From: Ventosimonas gracilis
GTDB taxonomy: Bacteria; Pseudomonadota; Gammaproteobacteria; Pseudomonadales; Pseudomonadaceae
Direction: 5' to 3'
NCBI RefSeq assembly: GCF_001580025.1
Contig: NZ_LSZO01000135.1
Span: forward strand, 1-64,000
Length of the DNA: 64,000 nucleotides
The number at the start of each line of letters is the position of its first letter. Position 1 is the stretch's first letter. Position numbers and translations under genes: made by a program. Below are positions 1-8,735 of the stretch, one piece after another. The notes under the pieces are model-generated. The model did no database searches. It was not told the DNA's origin and saw only the letters and a program-made list of their open reading frames with translations.

Positions 1-89
1 CGGGCTACGCCCTACGCCGCCTGAAACCGCAAGGCAAAACCGGACAGTTCATTTGCTTTAAAACCGGACAAGTCTATTTGTTGACAACA
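1..89. mobile_element. Probable terminal part of an insertion sequence lying off the left edge
   Basis: Two imperfect direct repeats are visible, AAAACCGGACAGTTCATTTG (from about 37) and AAAACCGGACAAGTCTATTTG (from about 60), followed by TTGACAACA at 81-89. Read inward from position 89 this begins TGTTGTCAA and carries two spaced TTGTCCGG/CTGTCCGG boxes. Short repeated boxes behind a TGT...ACA tip are typical of transposase-binding ends in families such as IS21 or IS481. No transposase frame is complete here, and the other end is outside the window, so the element class is an inference. Confidence 0.4.
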
Positions 90-102
90 GGACTTTCGAG
101 AA

Positions 103-133
103 GTTCCCCTTTCTCATAACGGGGCGAGGGGCG
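103..133. repeat. Dispersed palindromic element, copy 1 (degenerate), behind ung
   Basis: A degenerate copy of the C-rich/G-rich inverted repeat found at several gene ends in this window: TTCCCCTTTCTC followed by GGGGCGAGGGG. It begins 6 bases after the ung stop codon (gene on the minus strand). It may act as a terminator or mRNA-stabilising hairpin. Confidence 0.5.
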
Positions 134-139
134 AGATAC

Positions 140-847
140 TCAGGCGAGCCGCCAGTCAATCGGGCTGAGGCCGTGCTGGCTTAAGAAATCATTGCAGCGG
201 CTGAAGTGGCTGTTGCCGATAAAACCGCGGTGGGCAGACAAGGGCGAGGGATGCGGCGAGCGCAAAATCAGATGCTTGCTGGCATCAATCAAGGGCTGCT
301 TGCTTTGCGCATGAGCGCCCCAGAGCATAAAAACCAAGTGCGGGCGCAAGCGGCTTATTTGCTCAATCACTAAATCGGTAAAGTGCTGCCAGCCACTTTT
401 GGCGTGCGAACCAGCTTTGCCCTGCTCCACCGTAAGCGAGGTGTTAAGCAGCAGCACGCCTTGCGCCGCCCAAGCCGCAAGGCAGCCGTGGTCGGGCGAG
501 TCAATATTTAAATCGCGCTTGAGTTCTTTAAAGATATTTTGCAGTGAGGGAGGCACGGCAATGCCCGGCGGCACAGAGAAACTCAAGCCGTGCGCCTGCC
601 CCGCACCGTGATAAGGGTCTTGCCCCAAAATCACCACTTTGACCTGCTCTAGCGGGGTGCTGTTCAGTGCATTGAAAATCAGCGAACCTTTCGGGTAAAT
701 GATTTTTCCGGCGGCTTTTTCTGCGAGCAAAAAGCGACGTAACTCATGCATCCAAGGCTGATTAAAAGCCTCTTGCAACGCAACAAGCCAGCCAGCTTCA
801 AGCTGTATGGCTCGCCCTTCAGCGCTGTCAGGGCTTGATTTCGACAT
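140..847 (-). CDS. ung: Uracil-DNA glycosylase (family 1)
   Basis: Removes uracil from DNA, starting base-excision repair of deaminated cytosine or misincorporated dUMP. The 235-residue protein carries the family-1 water-activating motif GQDPYHG (catalytic Asp about residue 77) and the C-terminal [11 protein letters not shown] motif that inserts into the minor groove. Length matches the family (about 225-235). The ATG at 847 was chosen because a longer reading would run far into surA. This start overlaps the last 20 bases of surA, so the two are likely translationally coupled. A palindromic element follows the stop. Confidence 0.95.
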   Translation of the reverse strand: MSKSSPDSAEGRAIQLEAGWLVALQEAFNQPWMHELRRFLLAEKAAGKIIYPKGSLIFNALNSTPLEQVKVVILGQDPYHGAGQAHGLSFSVPPGIAVPPSLQNIFKELKRDLNIDSPDHGCLAAWAAQGVLLLNTSLTVEQGKAGSHAKSGWQHFTDLVIEQISRLRPHLVFMLWGAHAQSKQPLIDASKHLILRSPHPSPLSAHRGFIGNSHFSRCNDFLSQHGLSPIDWRLA

Positions 848-2147
848 AGGTCTCGTCACGAATTTGCCGCAGCCAAGCCTGTAACTCTTCATCGTATTTG
901 CGTGCACGCAAAAAGCCGAATGCCTGTTGCTGGCGGATTTGCTCACGGTTATCGACGCTGCGCCTGTCCAGCACTTGCAGCACGTGCCAGCCGTAGGTGC
1001 TCTGGAAGGGTTTAGAGAGCAAATCCTTTGGGCTGTTTTCCATCACCTGACGGAACTCAGGCTCCAAGGCATCCGCCGTCACCCAGCCCATATCACCGCC
1101 TTCACGTACTGAGCCTGGGTCTTCGGAAAACCTTTGCGCAAGTTCGGTAAAGTCTTCACCATTTTGGATGCGTTGATACAGGCGCTCGGCGAGTCTTCTC
1201 GTTTCAGCGTCACTACGGATTTCACTGGGGCGCAGCAGGATATGACGGACATGGGTTTCATTGCGCATTTGCGGCGTTTCGCCGCCGCGTTTTTCCAGCA
1301 GCTTGACGATCACAAAGCCGCCCGGGATGCGTACCGGTTCGGTCACGTCCCCCGGCCGCATCAGGCTGACCTCGCGGTCAAACGGCGACGGCAGTTCAGC
1401 GGCTTTACGCCAGCCCATATCGCCGCCTTCCAGTGCGCTTTCACTGGCGGAAACCATCATCGCGGCTTGTGCAAAGTCCGCGCCTTGGCGCAACTTTTGG
1501 TACAAATCGGTTGCCTTGCGGGTGGCTTCTTGCACGCTTTGCGTGGAGGCGCTTTCCGCTATCGGGACGAGGATGTGCGCCAGGTGGTATTCCTCAGACA
1601 GCTCCAGTTTACCCACTTCCGAGTTCAAGAAGTTCTGTACTTCCTGCTCGCTGACCTGAATACGCCCGCCGACCTGGTGCTGACGCACGCGGCTGATAAT
1701 CATCTCGCGGCGTACTTGCTCGCGCGCCGTGTCAAACGACAGCCCATCCTGCGCCAACGCGGCGCGAAACTGCTCAAGCGTTAGATTGTTGCGTGCGGCA
1801 ATGGTCTGCATCGCTTGGCCTAGCTCTTCATCGTTAATGCGGATGGCAGCACGCTCACCAATTTGCAATTGGATGCTTTCCAAAATCAGCCGCTCCAGCA
1901 CTTGTTGGCGCAATGTGGCTTCATCCGGCATCGGCATGTCGTCGCGCTTTTGGATGGTTTGCCGTACTTCGGCCATGCGCTGATTAAGCTGGCTTTGCAT
2001 AATCAGATCGTTGTCAACAATGGCCACCAAGCGGTCGAGCGGCTGCACCGCCGCAAACAGCGAACCCGATGCCAAAAGCGAGGCAACAAAAATAAAACAT
2101 AATTCGCGCCCAAAACGGCGCAGCGGTTTAAAAGCCTCGTTTTTCAC
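828..2147 (-). CDS. surA: Periplasmic chaperone and peptidyl-prolyl isomerase SurA
   Basis: Escorts unfolded beta-barrel proteins across the periplasm to the BAM complex. The 439-residue protein has an N-terminal hydrophobic signal peptide (about residues 15-33, ending FAA), a SurA N-terminal domain, and two parvulin PPIase domains, the first starting near the LAHILVP motif (about residue 183) and the second near VRHILLRP (about 297). The start is GTG at 2147, inside the last 20 bases of lptD. The order lptD-surA is conserved in gammaproteobacteria and fits joint work on outer-membrane assembly. Confidence 0.95.
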   Translation of the reverse strand: MKNEAFKPLRRFGRELCFIFVASLLASGSLFAAVQPLDRLVAIVDNDLIMQSQLNQRMAEVRQTIQKRDDMPMPDEATLRQQVLERLILESIQLQIGERAAIRINDEELGQAMQTIAARNNLTLEQFRAALAQDGLSFDTAREQVRREMIISRVRQHQVGGRIQVSEQEVQNFLNSEVGKLELSEEYHLAHILVPIAESASTQSVQEATRKATDLYQKLRQGADFAQAAMMVSASESALEGGDMGWRKAAELPSPFDREVSLMRPGDVTEPVRIPGGFVIVKLLEKRGGETPQMRNETHVRHILLRPSEIRSDAETRRLAERLYQRIQNGEDFTELAQRFSEDPGSVREGGDMGWVTADALEPEFRQVMENSPKDLLSKPFQSTYGWHVLQVLDRRSVDNREQIRQQQAFGFLRARKYDEELQAWLRQIRDETYVEIKP

Positions 2148-4746
2148 GTTGTTGATACCCTTCTATGCCATTCATAAAACTTTCCACCTTGTTACCGGCA
2201 ATGCCGCCCAAGCCTTTAAATACAACTTGCAGAAAAACCCCACGGTCGGGTTTTTCATTTAATACCGGCGACAGGCTGTATTGATCATCATCGAGCCATT
2301 CGCGGGCGACCAGCCGCGCCTTCCAGCAACAACTATCGTATTCCACACCAAACAGGCGTTCCAGATTGCGGCTGCGGTTGTAATCGTGCTGCCAACGACC
2401 CAACAGGCTCCACTGGTTAAACAGCGGCCAAATAACGCTCAAATCGTGTTGTGAAATCTTGTAATAGTCATGAATCAGTTTGCCGGTGACCGGATCTAAA
2501 TAATCGCCGCCCGATTGCCAATTACCGGTAGTGGAGTTGTAAACCAAGGTATCGTTGCGATAGCGATAACCCAGGTTAATGATTTTGCGTGGGTCATCTT
2601 CCGGCTGATAATGGAACATCACTCTGCCGGAGTGGGTTCGGTGCGCTTTGGCATCCCAATTAAAATCGGAAGAAACACGCCAGTCACGATTCATCCGATA
2701 TTGCCAAGCCAGCGCGTAGGGCGACTCGCGGTTTGTCGACATGGAACGATTTTTATAATTGATGTTTGGCATTTGCACCGTGCGGTCACGGAAATAACGG
2801 ATTTGCCCCAAGCTCAAACGCTGGCGCTCAACACCATCGGCCATGATTTCACGCGCGCTAAGTCCCAGCGAAAGCTGATTGGCATCGCCAATGCGGTCAT
2901 GTCCGCTAAAACGGTTATCGCGCCATAATGAGGCGTAACTAAAGCTGCTTTCAGCGGTATCAAAAATCGGAATGTCTTGTTGGTCTTTTTCCGGCACATA
3001 GAGATAAAACAGGCGCGGTTCCAGCGTTTGCTTGCTGTTTTCACCTTGCCGCTCAAAATAAAGGCCAGCGTCCAGACTGGAAATCAATAAATTACCACTG
3101 GGTGTTTTATCAAAGTTCGCACCTACCTGGCTTTTGCCCAAGCTGTCCAGCGTTAAACGGTAATCGGTATGCAGGTATTTAAGCCTGGGTTTGATAAAGC
3201 CCCATTGCGTTTCAAGCGGCAAACTGATGCTGGGGGCAAAATACAGACGGTCGGCATTACTGCGTTCCATGCCAGACAAATTGGTGTCATACCAAAGCGT
3301 TGATACGCCGTTTTTGTCGGTAAAACTGCCGTGGCGTAAATTGCGGGTAAAGCGCGTATATTCCCCGGCATAATCAAATTGCAAACCAGCCGGGGAAAAC
3401 GGCAGTTTACCGTTAATACCGACTTGCGGCAGGCGGTCATAAGGGGTGACTTGTACCACTGAGGCGAGTTCATAAGCATGCAGTTTAATAAAGGCGCGGT
3501 AGCTGTCACCGCGCCAAGTTAAGCTGCCACGCTGGTCTACTTGTTTATCCACATCCGGCAGCAACTCACTGGAAAGGTCTTGAAAAAAATACGGGTCACT
3601 AATGCGGCTAAAGTCAATTTCACCCAATAAACGTGAAGCAAAGCCTTGGCTGTGCTGCCAGTTATACAGCCAGCGATTTTTACTGTAACCCGATTGCAAT
3701 TTACGCTCATCTTCGCTGTCGGAAAGAAACGCCGCGCCCAAGCGCCCTTGTCCATCGTTTACAAGATAACGCCCCTCGCCTTCCAGATATAACCCGCGTT
3801 TTTCCATCCAGGTGGGATACAGCGTGGCATCATAATGAGGCGCGAGGTTGAAGTAATAGGGGGTTTGCAAATAAGCACCGCTATCGGTACTGCGCCCAAA
3901 CGAGGGCATCAGAAAACCGGAAACGCGGCGGTCGTCAATCGGAAAGCGAATATAAGGCGTATAGAGTATCGGCAGGTTTTTAACGCGCAGGGTAACGTTA
4001 GTCGCCGTGCCAAAGCCTGCTGCGGGGTCGAGCATGATATTGTTGCCGCGCAAGTGCCAAGCATTACTGTCTGGCGCACACTGCGTATAAGAGCCGTTTT
4101 TTAGACGAATAATGCCGTTTGCCTCGCGCTTGATGTAATTGGCACCACCGCGGCTGCGCGTTTCGTGCAAAACATATTCGGCGTTATCGATCTGTGCAGA
4201 ACCATCGCTCAACTGTACCTCGGCGCGCTCGCCCACCAGTAATGCGCCTTTTTCGCGCAAGCGCACGCCACCGGACAACTCGGCGCGGCTTTCTGTTTGA
4301 TACAGATGCGCTTCATCGGCCTCAACCTGCAAACTGCCTTGGCGCAGTACCACGCCACCGGCCAGGGTCGCGATTTGCTCCTGCTGCTGATAACGCGAAA
4401 CACGCGCCGACAGATGGGTAGGCGACTGGCTGGGCGGGGTTTTGTCATCCATCCCCGGGCGAAACGGCTCAACGTAAGTGCCGCTGCACCAAGGCGCTAT
4501 TTCGGCGCGTTGCGCGTCGCTCAACTGTTCACGTGGCACCCAGTCCAGATGCGTGTAATAGGGGCTGCGTAATTGCAGGGCAAAGCCTTTGTTGTCACCG
4601 ACTAGAGATTTATCCTGTGCCATCGCCATCGTGCCAAAGGCACAGGCTGCCACCGCCTGTACGCACAACAAAAGGCGAGAACTTGTTGCGAAAGCCCATC
4701 CATTGGTTGAGCGATTTTTAACAAGCGTTGGATGAAGTGTTGCCAT
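2128..4746 (-). CDS. lptD: LPS-assembly protein LptD
   Basis: Outer-membrane beta barrel that, with LptE, inserts lipopolysaccharide into the outer leaflet. 872 residues: signal peptide to about residue 43 (cleavage near AMA), an OstA/LptA-like beta-jellyroll (about 115-270), then the long barrel with many aromatic-ending strands. Cysteines at about 87, 223 and the adjacent pair 806-807 match the four used for the family's two inter-domain disulfides, which in E. coli need DsbA (a dsbA homologue lies at 61208-61840). ATG at 4746 precedes the signal peptide. It overlaps surA by 20 bases and is divergent from tusA. Confidence 0.95.
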   Translation of the reverse strand: MATLHPTLVKNRSTNGWAFATSSRLLLCVQAVAACAFGTMAMAQDKSLVGDNKGFALQLRSPYYTHLDWVPREQLSDAQRAEIAPWCSGTYVEPFRPGMDDKTPPSQSPTHLSARVSRYQQQEQIATLAGGVVLRQGSLQVEADEAHLYQTESRAELSGGVRLREKGALLVGERAEVQLSDGSAQIDNAEYVLHETRSRGGANYIKREANGIIRLKNGSYTQCAPDSNAWHLRGNNIMLDPAAGFGTATNVTLRVKNLPILYTPYIRFPIDDRRVSGFLMPSFGRSTDSGAYLQTPYYFNLAPHYDATLYPTWMEKRGLYLEGEGRYLVNDGQGRLGAAFLSDSEDERKLQSGYSKNRWLYNWQHSQGFASRLLGEIDFSRISDPYFFQDLSSELLPDVDKQVDQRGSLTWRGDSYRAFIKLHAYELASVVQVTPYDRLPQVGINGKLPFSPAGLQFDYAGEYTRFTRNLRHGSFTDKNGVSTLWYDTNLSGMERSNADRLYFAPSISLPLETQWGFIKPRLKYLHTDYRLTLDSLGKSQVGANFDKTPSGNLLISSLDAGLYFERQGENSKQTLEPRLFYLYVPEKDQQDIPIFDTAESSFSYASLWRDNRFSGHDRIGDANQLSLGLSAREIMADGVERQRLSLGQIRYFRDRTVQMPNINYKNRSMSTNRESPYALAWQYRMNRDWRVSSDFNWDAKAHRTHSGRVMFHYQPEDDPRKIINLGYRYRNDTLVYNSTTGNWQSGGDYLDPVTGKLIHDYYKISQHDLSVIWPLFNQWSLLGRWQHDYNRSRNLERLFGVEYDSCCWKARLVAREWLDDDQYSLSPVLNEKPDRGVFLQVVFKGLGGIAGNKVESFMNGIEGYQQREKRGF

Positions 4747-4921
4747 CTATGCGTTTCCATACCTGTTGATTTATCGACCACCGCATTTAATTGTCACTGC
4801 TTTTGTGCTGCACCCGATAATGCATAGGACAGCCCGTTTTCGGCTTGTCATAGTAGCAAGGTTTGCCGCTTGCAGCAGTAGGATTACAATCAGCGCCTTT
4901 GTTGCCTTAAGAAGCCCTGTT

Positions 4922-5167
4922 ATGCCGCAAACCCACCGCCCGCCCACCGCCATACTGGATACACGCGGCCTGCTGTGCCCGGAACCGGTGATGATGCTAC
5001 ACGGCAAAGTACGCGAACTGGCTAGCGGTGATGTACTTAGAGTGCTCGCCAGCGACCCCTCCACGCGCCGCGACATCCCCAAGTTTTGCCATTTTTTGGG
5101 GCATGAACTGCTTAAGCAAAGCGAGCAGGACGGTGCTTTTGAGTATTGGCTAAGGATTGCTCAATAA
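4922..5167 (+). CDS. tusA: Sulfur carrier protein TusA
   Basis: Small sulfur-relay protein that accepts persulfide sulfur from a cysteine desulfurase, for example for 2-thiouridine of tRNA. The 81-residue product has the family signature LDTRGLLCPEP with the CPxP active cysteine, and the conserved DPSTRRDIPKFC segment. A reading frame extends upstream to 4766, but the ATG at 4922 gives the usual 80-residue length. It is divergent from lptD with 175 bases between them, in which I see no other gene. Confidence 0.9.
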   Translation: MPQTHRPPTAILDTRGLLCPEPVMMLHGKVRELASGDVLRVLASDPSTRRDIPKFCHFLGHELLKQSEQDGAFEYWLRIAQ

Positions 5168-5231
5168 GCGAAAAGGCCGCTTGAATAGATCAAGGTTTGT
5201 ACAAGATTTTTTGCAAGTGGAGGCTACTTAA

Positions 5232-5468
5232 ATGGTCGATAACGTAGAAAACTTGACGCTGGAACATTTAAAGTGTTTTCAAGAAGGGCAAGAGCGTATT
5301 GAACACCGATTGGTTGAGTTGACCCAGCGCATTGGCCGCATTGAACAGACACTTGCTCGCTCCAACGCCATTCATGAAGAAAGTTACGCCGAACAAAGCG
5401 CCAGACTTGACCATCTGAATGATCGCATCGAACGTATCGAGCGGCGACTTGAGTTGCGTGACCATTAA
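5232..5468 (+). CDS. Small coiled-coil protein, unrecognised
   Basis: A 78-residue, charged, almost entirely helical protein with heptad-like spacing of hydrophobics (repeated IEHRL, IGRIEQTL, LNDRIERIERRLEL). It has no signal peptide or membrane segment. A good ribosome site (GTGGAGG) precedes ATG 5232, which argues for a real gene. The stop overlaps the convergent cysZ stop by 4 bases. Similar short helical proteins often act as oligomerisation partners or antitoxin-like subunits, but no partner toxin is next to it. Function unknown. Confidence 0.7.
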   Translation: MVDNVENLTLEHLKCFQEGQERIEHRLVELTQRIGRIEQTLARSNAIHEESYAEQSARLDHLNDRIERIERRLELRDH

Positions 5469-6205
5469 GCGGCTTTATGGGAACCGCTCTGTTCGCGCAC
5501 CCAAAGTACGGTAGCTCCGGCTACGGCAATCGGCGCGATCAAAAAACCGACAAAGGGTACGCAAAGGCCAATCACTGCGCCCAAGCCAAGGCTTTGCAGG
5601 CGTTTTTTACGCAGCCAGCCGAGGGTTTGTTGCCAGTTAAGACCGTTGTTTTCTGCTGGATAATCCAGATATTGCAACGCCATCATCCAAGCACTTAATA
5701 AAATCAGCAATGGAGCGGTTAGCAGATTAACAACGGGTATCCAGGATAAAATAAAAAGCGGCAAAAACCGTGGTAAAAAATAAACCCATTTACGTAACTC
5801 GCGCTGCACGCTGCTAATAACAGTGCTGAAGGTAAAAGGCGGGAAATCCTCTTTGCCGGTTAATAGCCCTTCGATTTTTTCCGCCAGCAAGCCGTTAAAA
5901 GGTGCCAGAACCAAACCCACCAATAGGTTAAAAGCCAGTGTCAGCAAAAAGACCAACAAGATGGCAAGCAAGGGTTTAAATAAATAGCGTAAAAAATCCA
6001 GCCAACTGGGTAAAAAACTCATCAGGCTATCAATAAGGGATGAAAAAAGAATGAGCGCCAGCCATATAATCAGTCCATAGACCAGCATACTCACCAGCAG
6101 CGGCAAGACAATAAAGCGTTTAATCTGCGGGCGAAGTAACAGTGGTAATCCTTCAACTAAACAAGCCGAACCTCTAAATAGTTTGAATAGTTTGGCAACA
6201 GGCAT
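5465..6205 (-). CDS. cysZ: Sulfate transporter CysZ
   Basis: Inner-membrane protein of the CysZ/EI24 family that supports sulfate uptake for cysteine synthesis. 246 residues with several hydrophobic segments (about 30-60, 70-100, 140-170, 205-235) and the family pattern near LVLAPFNGLLAEKIE. It lies only 21 bases downstream of the DUF3299 gene of the zinc operon on the same strand, so it may be read through from that operon. Its sulfur theme matches tusA across the convergent junction, though this may be coincidence. Confidence 0.85.
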   Translation of the reverse strand: MPVAKLFKLFRGSACLVEGLPLLLRPQIKRFIVLPLLVSMLVYGLIIWLALILFSSLIDSLMSFLPSWLDFLRYLFKPLLAILLVFLLTLAFNLLVGLVLAPFNGLLAEKIEGLLTGKEDFPPFTFSTVISSVQRELRKWVYFLPRFLPLFILSWIPVVNLLTAPLLILLSAWMMALQYLDYPAENNGLNWQQTLGWLRKKRLQSLGLGAVIGLCVPFVGFLIAPIAVAGATVLWVREQSGSHKAA

Positions 6206-6226
6206 AAATAGTCCGTTGTAGATCCG

Positions 6227-6748
6227 TTAGTTTTCGGGGAATTCGTAGATATAAACCTTATCCGCCGCCATTTGGTAGCCCACTTCGGCTAAATCGCTGG
6301 TGCTTTTTTCCACTTTTAGATTGCCTTCAACCCAAAACGGTTGATAGAGCATATCCAGCGGTACGCCAAGTTCAGTGGTGACGTGCACAATTTGGTTGGA
6401 CGGCGGTGGCGGTACGTGGATGCACGCGCCAAAGTAAGGCACTAACAAAAACTCCGGCACGCGCCCTTCTTCTGTGACATCCAACGGCACGATATAACCG
6501 GGCAGTTTGACTAATTTGCCATTAAGCGATTGCACCACCGGCGCATTGGGATATTGCTGCAAGGCGGCCGGGCTCGACTCCACGCCATTCAGTACATCAG
6601 CCAATTGATTAAGGTTGTGCATCGGCGTTAACTGCGGGATTTGCGGCGGCGCATCGGCTGGGATTAACTCATCCCAAGTGAGTTCGCGCGGCGAGGCGGC
6701 GTTTGCCACATTCAATAAAAACAATAAAAAACACAGCGCAATGCGCAT
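6227..6748 (-). CDS. Periplasmic DUF3299 protein of the zinc operon
   Basis: A 173-residue protein with an N-terminal signal peptide (MRIALCFLLFLLNVANA, cleavage after ANA) followed by the DUF3299 domain, with the conserved PGYIVPLD, LVPYFGACIH and PPPPSNQIVHV stretches. The Cys-His pair in GACIHVPPPP could bind metal. It is the last typical gene of a four-gene set matching the order of P. aeruginosa PA4063-PA4066, reported as zinc-starvation induced. Its exact biochemical role is not known. Confidence 0.85.
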   Translation of the reverse strand: MRIALCFLLFLLNVANAASPRELTWDELIPADAPPQIPQLTPMHNLNQLADVLNGVESSPAALQQYPNAPVVQSLNGKLVKLPGYIVPLDVTEEGRVPEFLLVPYFGACIHVPPPPSNQIVHVTTELGVPLDMLYQPFWVEGNLKVEKSTSDLAEVGYQMAADKVYIYEFPEN

Positions 6749-6760
6749 GAGAAGAACTCT

Positions 6761-8029
6761 TTACAAGCGGATGGAAAGCCCATCAGAAAGCGACTGGCGA
6801 TAGGCGCGCCAAGCCGGTATAAAACCCATCAGCAAGGCAGCAGACAGAATAGCGCCAAGCAGTGCCCATTCATAGCCAGAAGGCAGCGTAAACGGCAGAT
6901 GCAAGCCGTACAGGCTTTGCAGCAGGTCTCTAGAAACGGCAATGCCCAAATAGAGCAGCAAAAGCCCCAGCAGAATGCCGAGGCCCGTCAGCGCCAAGGC
7001 TTCCAGCACCAAAAGACTTGCGATATGCCAAGGCCGCGCACCGACTGAACGCAAAATCGCCATTTCACGGCGGCGTTCATTAAGGCTGGTCAAAATGGCG
7101 GTGAGCATGCCTATCAGGCCGGTCAATACCACAAACAGGGAAACCACAAACAGCGCTTTTTCTGCTGTGCCCATCAGACTCCACAGCTCTTGCAGGGCAA
7201 CGCCCGGCAAAACCGCCAAAAGCGGTTCGCCGCGAAATTCGTTGATTTGCCGCTGCATGCCAAAAGTCGCCACTTTGCTGTTAAGCCCCAGCATAAAGGC
7301 GGTAATGGCCTTGGGGGTTAAATCCATCTGCTTTGCTTGCTCAGCGCTGATACGTGCATTGCCGCGAGCGGGCACGCCGTTTTGCCAGTCGATATGCAGC
7401 GCCTCCATGCCGCCGAGGCTGATATGCAAGGTGCGGTCCACCGGCGTGCCGGTACGCGCCAAAATGCCGACCACGGTAAAGGGTTTGTCATCGTGCAGCA
7501 GCAGATTGACGGTAGCCACACCATGCGCCAGCACGATGCGCTGTCCCAAAGCGTAACGCAGCTTATCGGCGACCTCCGCACCCAGCACCACTTCAAATGG
7601 CTCATCGTCTTTAAAAAAACGCCCGTCGCGGATGGCAAGCGACTGCTTGCGGCCATAGCGGTAGTGTTCAAAATAATCGGTATTGGTACCCATCACTCGA
7701 TAACCACGATGCGAATCGCCCAAGGAAATCGGTATCGCCCAGCTCACCCGTTTATCACCGGCAATGGTCTGAAAACTGCTCCAGCGGATATTGTTGGTCG
7801 CGTTGCCGATGCGAAAAACCGAATACAGCAGCAGATTGATGCTGCCGGAACGCGCACCGACGATTAAATCCGTCCCGCTAATGGTGCTGGCAAAACTCGC
7901 GCGTGCTTCAGTGCGCACGCGCTCCACCGCAAGCAGCAGGCAGGCGGAAAGGGCAATGGCAAAAACGGTCAAAAAAGCGGTAAAACGGCGATTAGCCAAG
8001 CTAGCCAAGGCTAGGCGCAACAGGTGCAT
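6761..8029 (-). CDS. ABC transporter permease, MacB/LolC-type fold (zinc operon)
   Basis: A 422-residue integral membrane protein with the FtsX/MacB layout: an N-terminal helix (about 15-38), a large periplasmic domain (about 40-285), then three C-terminal helices (about 295-420), with the ERRREMAILRSVGARP motif that contacts the ATPase. ATG at 8029 was chosen: it is one base from the stop of the ATPase gene and gives the expected N-terminus, while the longer frame overlaps the ATPase. The family usually does mechanotransmission or lipoprotein/peptide work rather than simple ion uptake. The zinc link is from context. Confidence 0.88.
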   Translation of the reverse strand: MHLLRLALASLANRRFTAFLTVFAIALSACLLLAVERVRTEARASFASTISGTDLIVGARSGSINLLLYSVFRIGNATNNIRWSSFQTIAGDKRVSWAIPISLGDSHRGYRVMGTNTDYFEHYRYGRKQSLAIRDGRFFKDDEPFEVVLGAEVADKLRYALGQRIVLAHGVATVNLLLHDDKPFTVVGILARTGTPVDRTLHISLGGMEALHIDWQNGVPARGNARISAEQAKQMDLTPKAITAFMLGLNSKVATFGMQRQINEFRGEPLLAVLPGVALQELWSLMGTAEKALFVVSLFVVLTGLIGMLTAILTSLNERRREMAILRSVGARPWHIASLLVLEALALTGLGILLGLLLLYLGIAVSRDLLQSLYGLHLPFTLPSGYEWALLGAILSAALLMGFIPAWRAYRQSLSDGLSIRL

Positions 8030-8030
8030 T

Positions 8031-8732
8031 TCAGCAGACCTCGCAGGCGTGGTTGATTTGTGCGAGCGATAAACTGCGGTCAAACAAGGGCGCCAAGCTC
8101 TGGTCGTGACTGACAAACAAAAGGCTCGCCCCCGCCGCGCGGCATTCGGCAAACAGCAATCCTAAAAAGGCTTCGCGGGTATCCGCATCCAGCGCGGAAG
8201 TCGGCTCATCGGCAATGACCAACTCCGGCTGCCCAATCAGCGCCCGCGCCGCAGCAACACGCTGCTGCTGGCCGATGGACAGCGTATCGGCGCGCCGATG
8301 GAGTAAATCCTCAGCCAGCCCCAAATGCTGCAAAAGCTGCTGCGCCGCCTGCGCTACGCTGCCATGACGCGCCGCCGCCCTGCTTTCACGCAGTTTGGAG
8401 AAGCAACAAGGCAGTTCGACGTTGCCCTGCACCGACAAAAAAGGCAGCAGATTAAATTGCTGGAAGATATAGCCGGTATGGTCTGCGCGAAAATAGTCAC
8501 GCTTCGCAGGTGATAGCTTGCCAATGTCCTGCCCCAAAAGCCGCACCACACCACGACTGGCGCGTTGCACGCCGCCAATTAAGCCCAGCAACGTGGTTTT
8601 GCCGCTACCTGACGGGCCTTTAAGAAACAAGGTCTCGCCCGCATCCAGATGAAATTCGGGGATATTGAGCAGTTCGTCTTTCTGGCCGGGCCACGCAAAG
8701 CCCAGTCCAGAAAGTTCCAACAGATGTGGCAT
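8031..8732 (-). CDS. ABC transporter ATP-binding protein, LolD/MacB type (zinc operon)
   Basis: A 233-residue nucleotide-binding subunit with Walker A GPSGSGKTT, signature LSIGQQQRVAAARAL, Walker B LVIADEPTSALD and the H-loop in LLFVSHD. It presumably powers the permease encoded one base downstream. It starts 3 bases after the ZrgA-like gene's stop, so the genes form one transcription unit. LSIGQ replaces the more usual LSGGQ, which is common in this subgroup. Confidence 0.9.
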   Translation of the reverse strand: MPHLLELSGLGFAWPGQKDELLNIPEFHLDAGETLFLKGPSGSGKTTLLGLIGGVQRASRGVVRLLGQDIGKLSPAKRDYFRADHTGYIFQQFNLLPFLSVQGNVELPCCFSKLRESRAAARHGSVAQAAQQLLQHLGLAEDLLHRRADTLSIGQQQRVAAARALIGQPELVIADEPTSALDADTREAFLGLLFAECRAAGASLLFVSHDQSLAPLFDRSLSLAQINHACEVC

Positions 8733-8735
8733 GGT

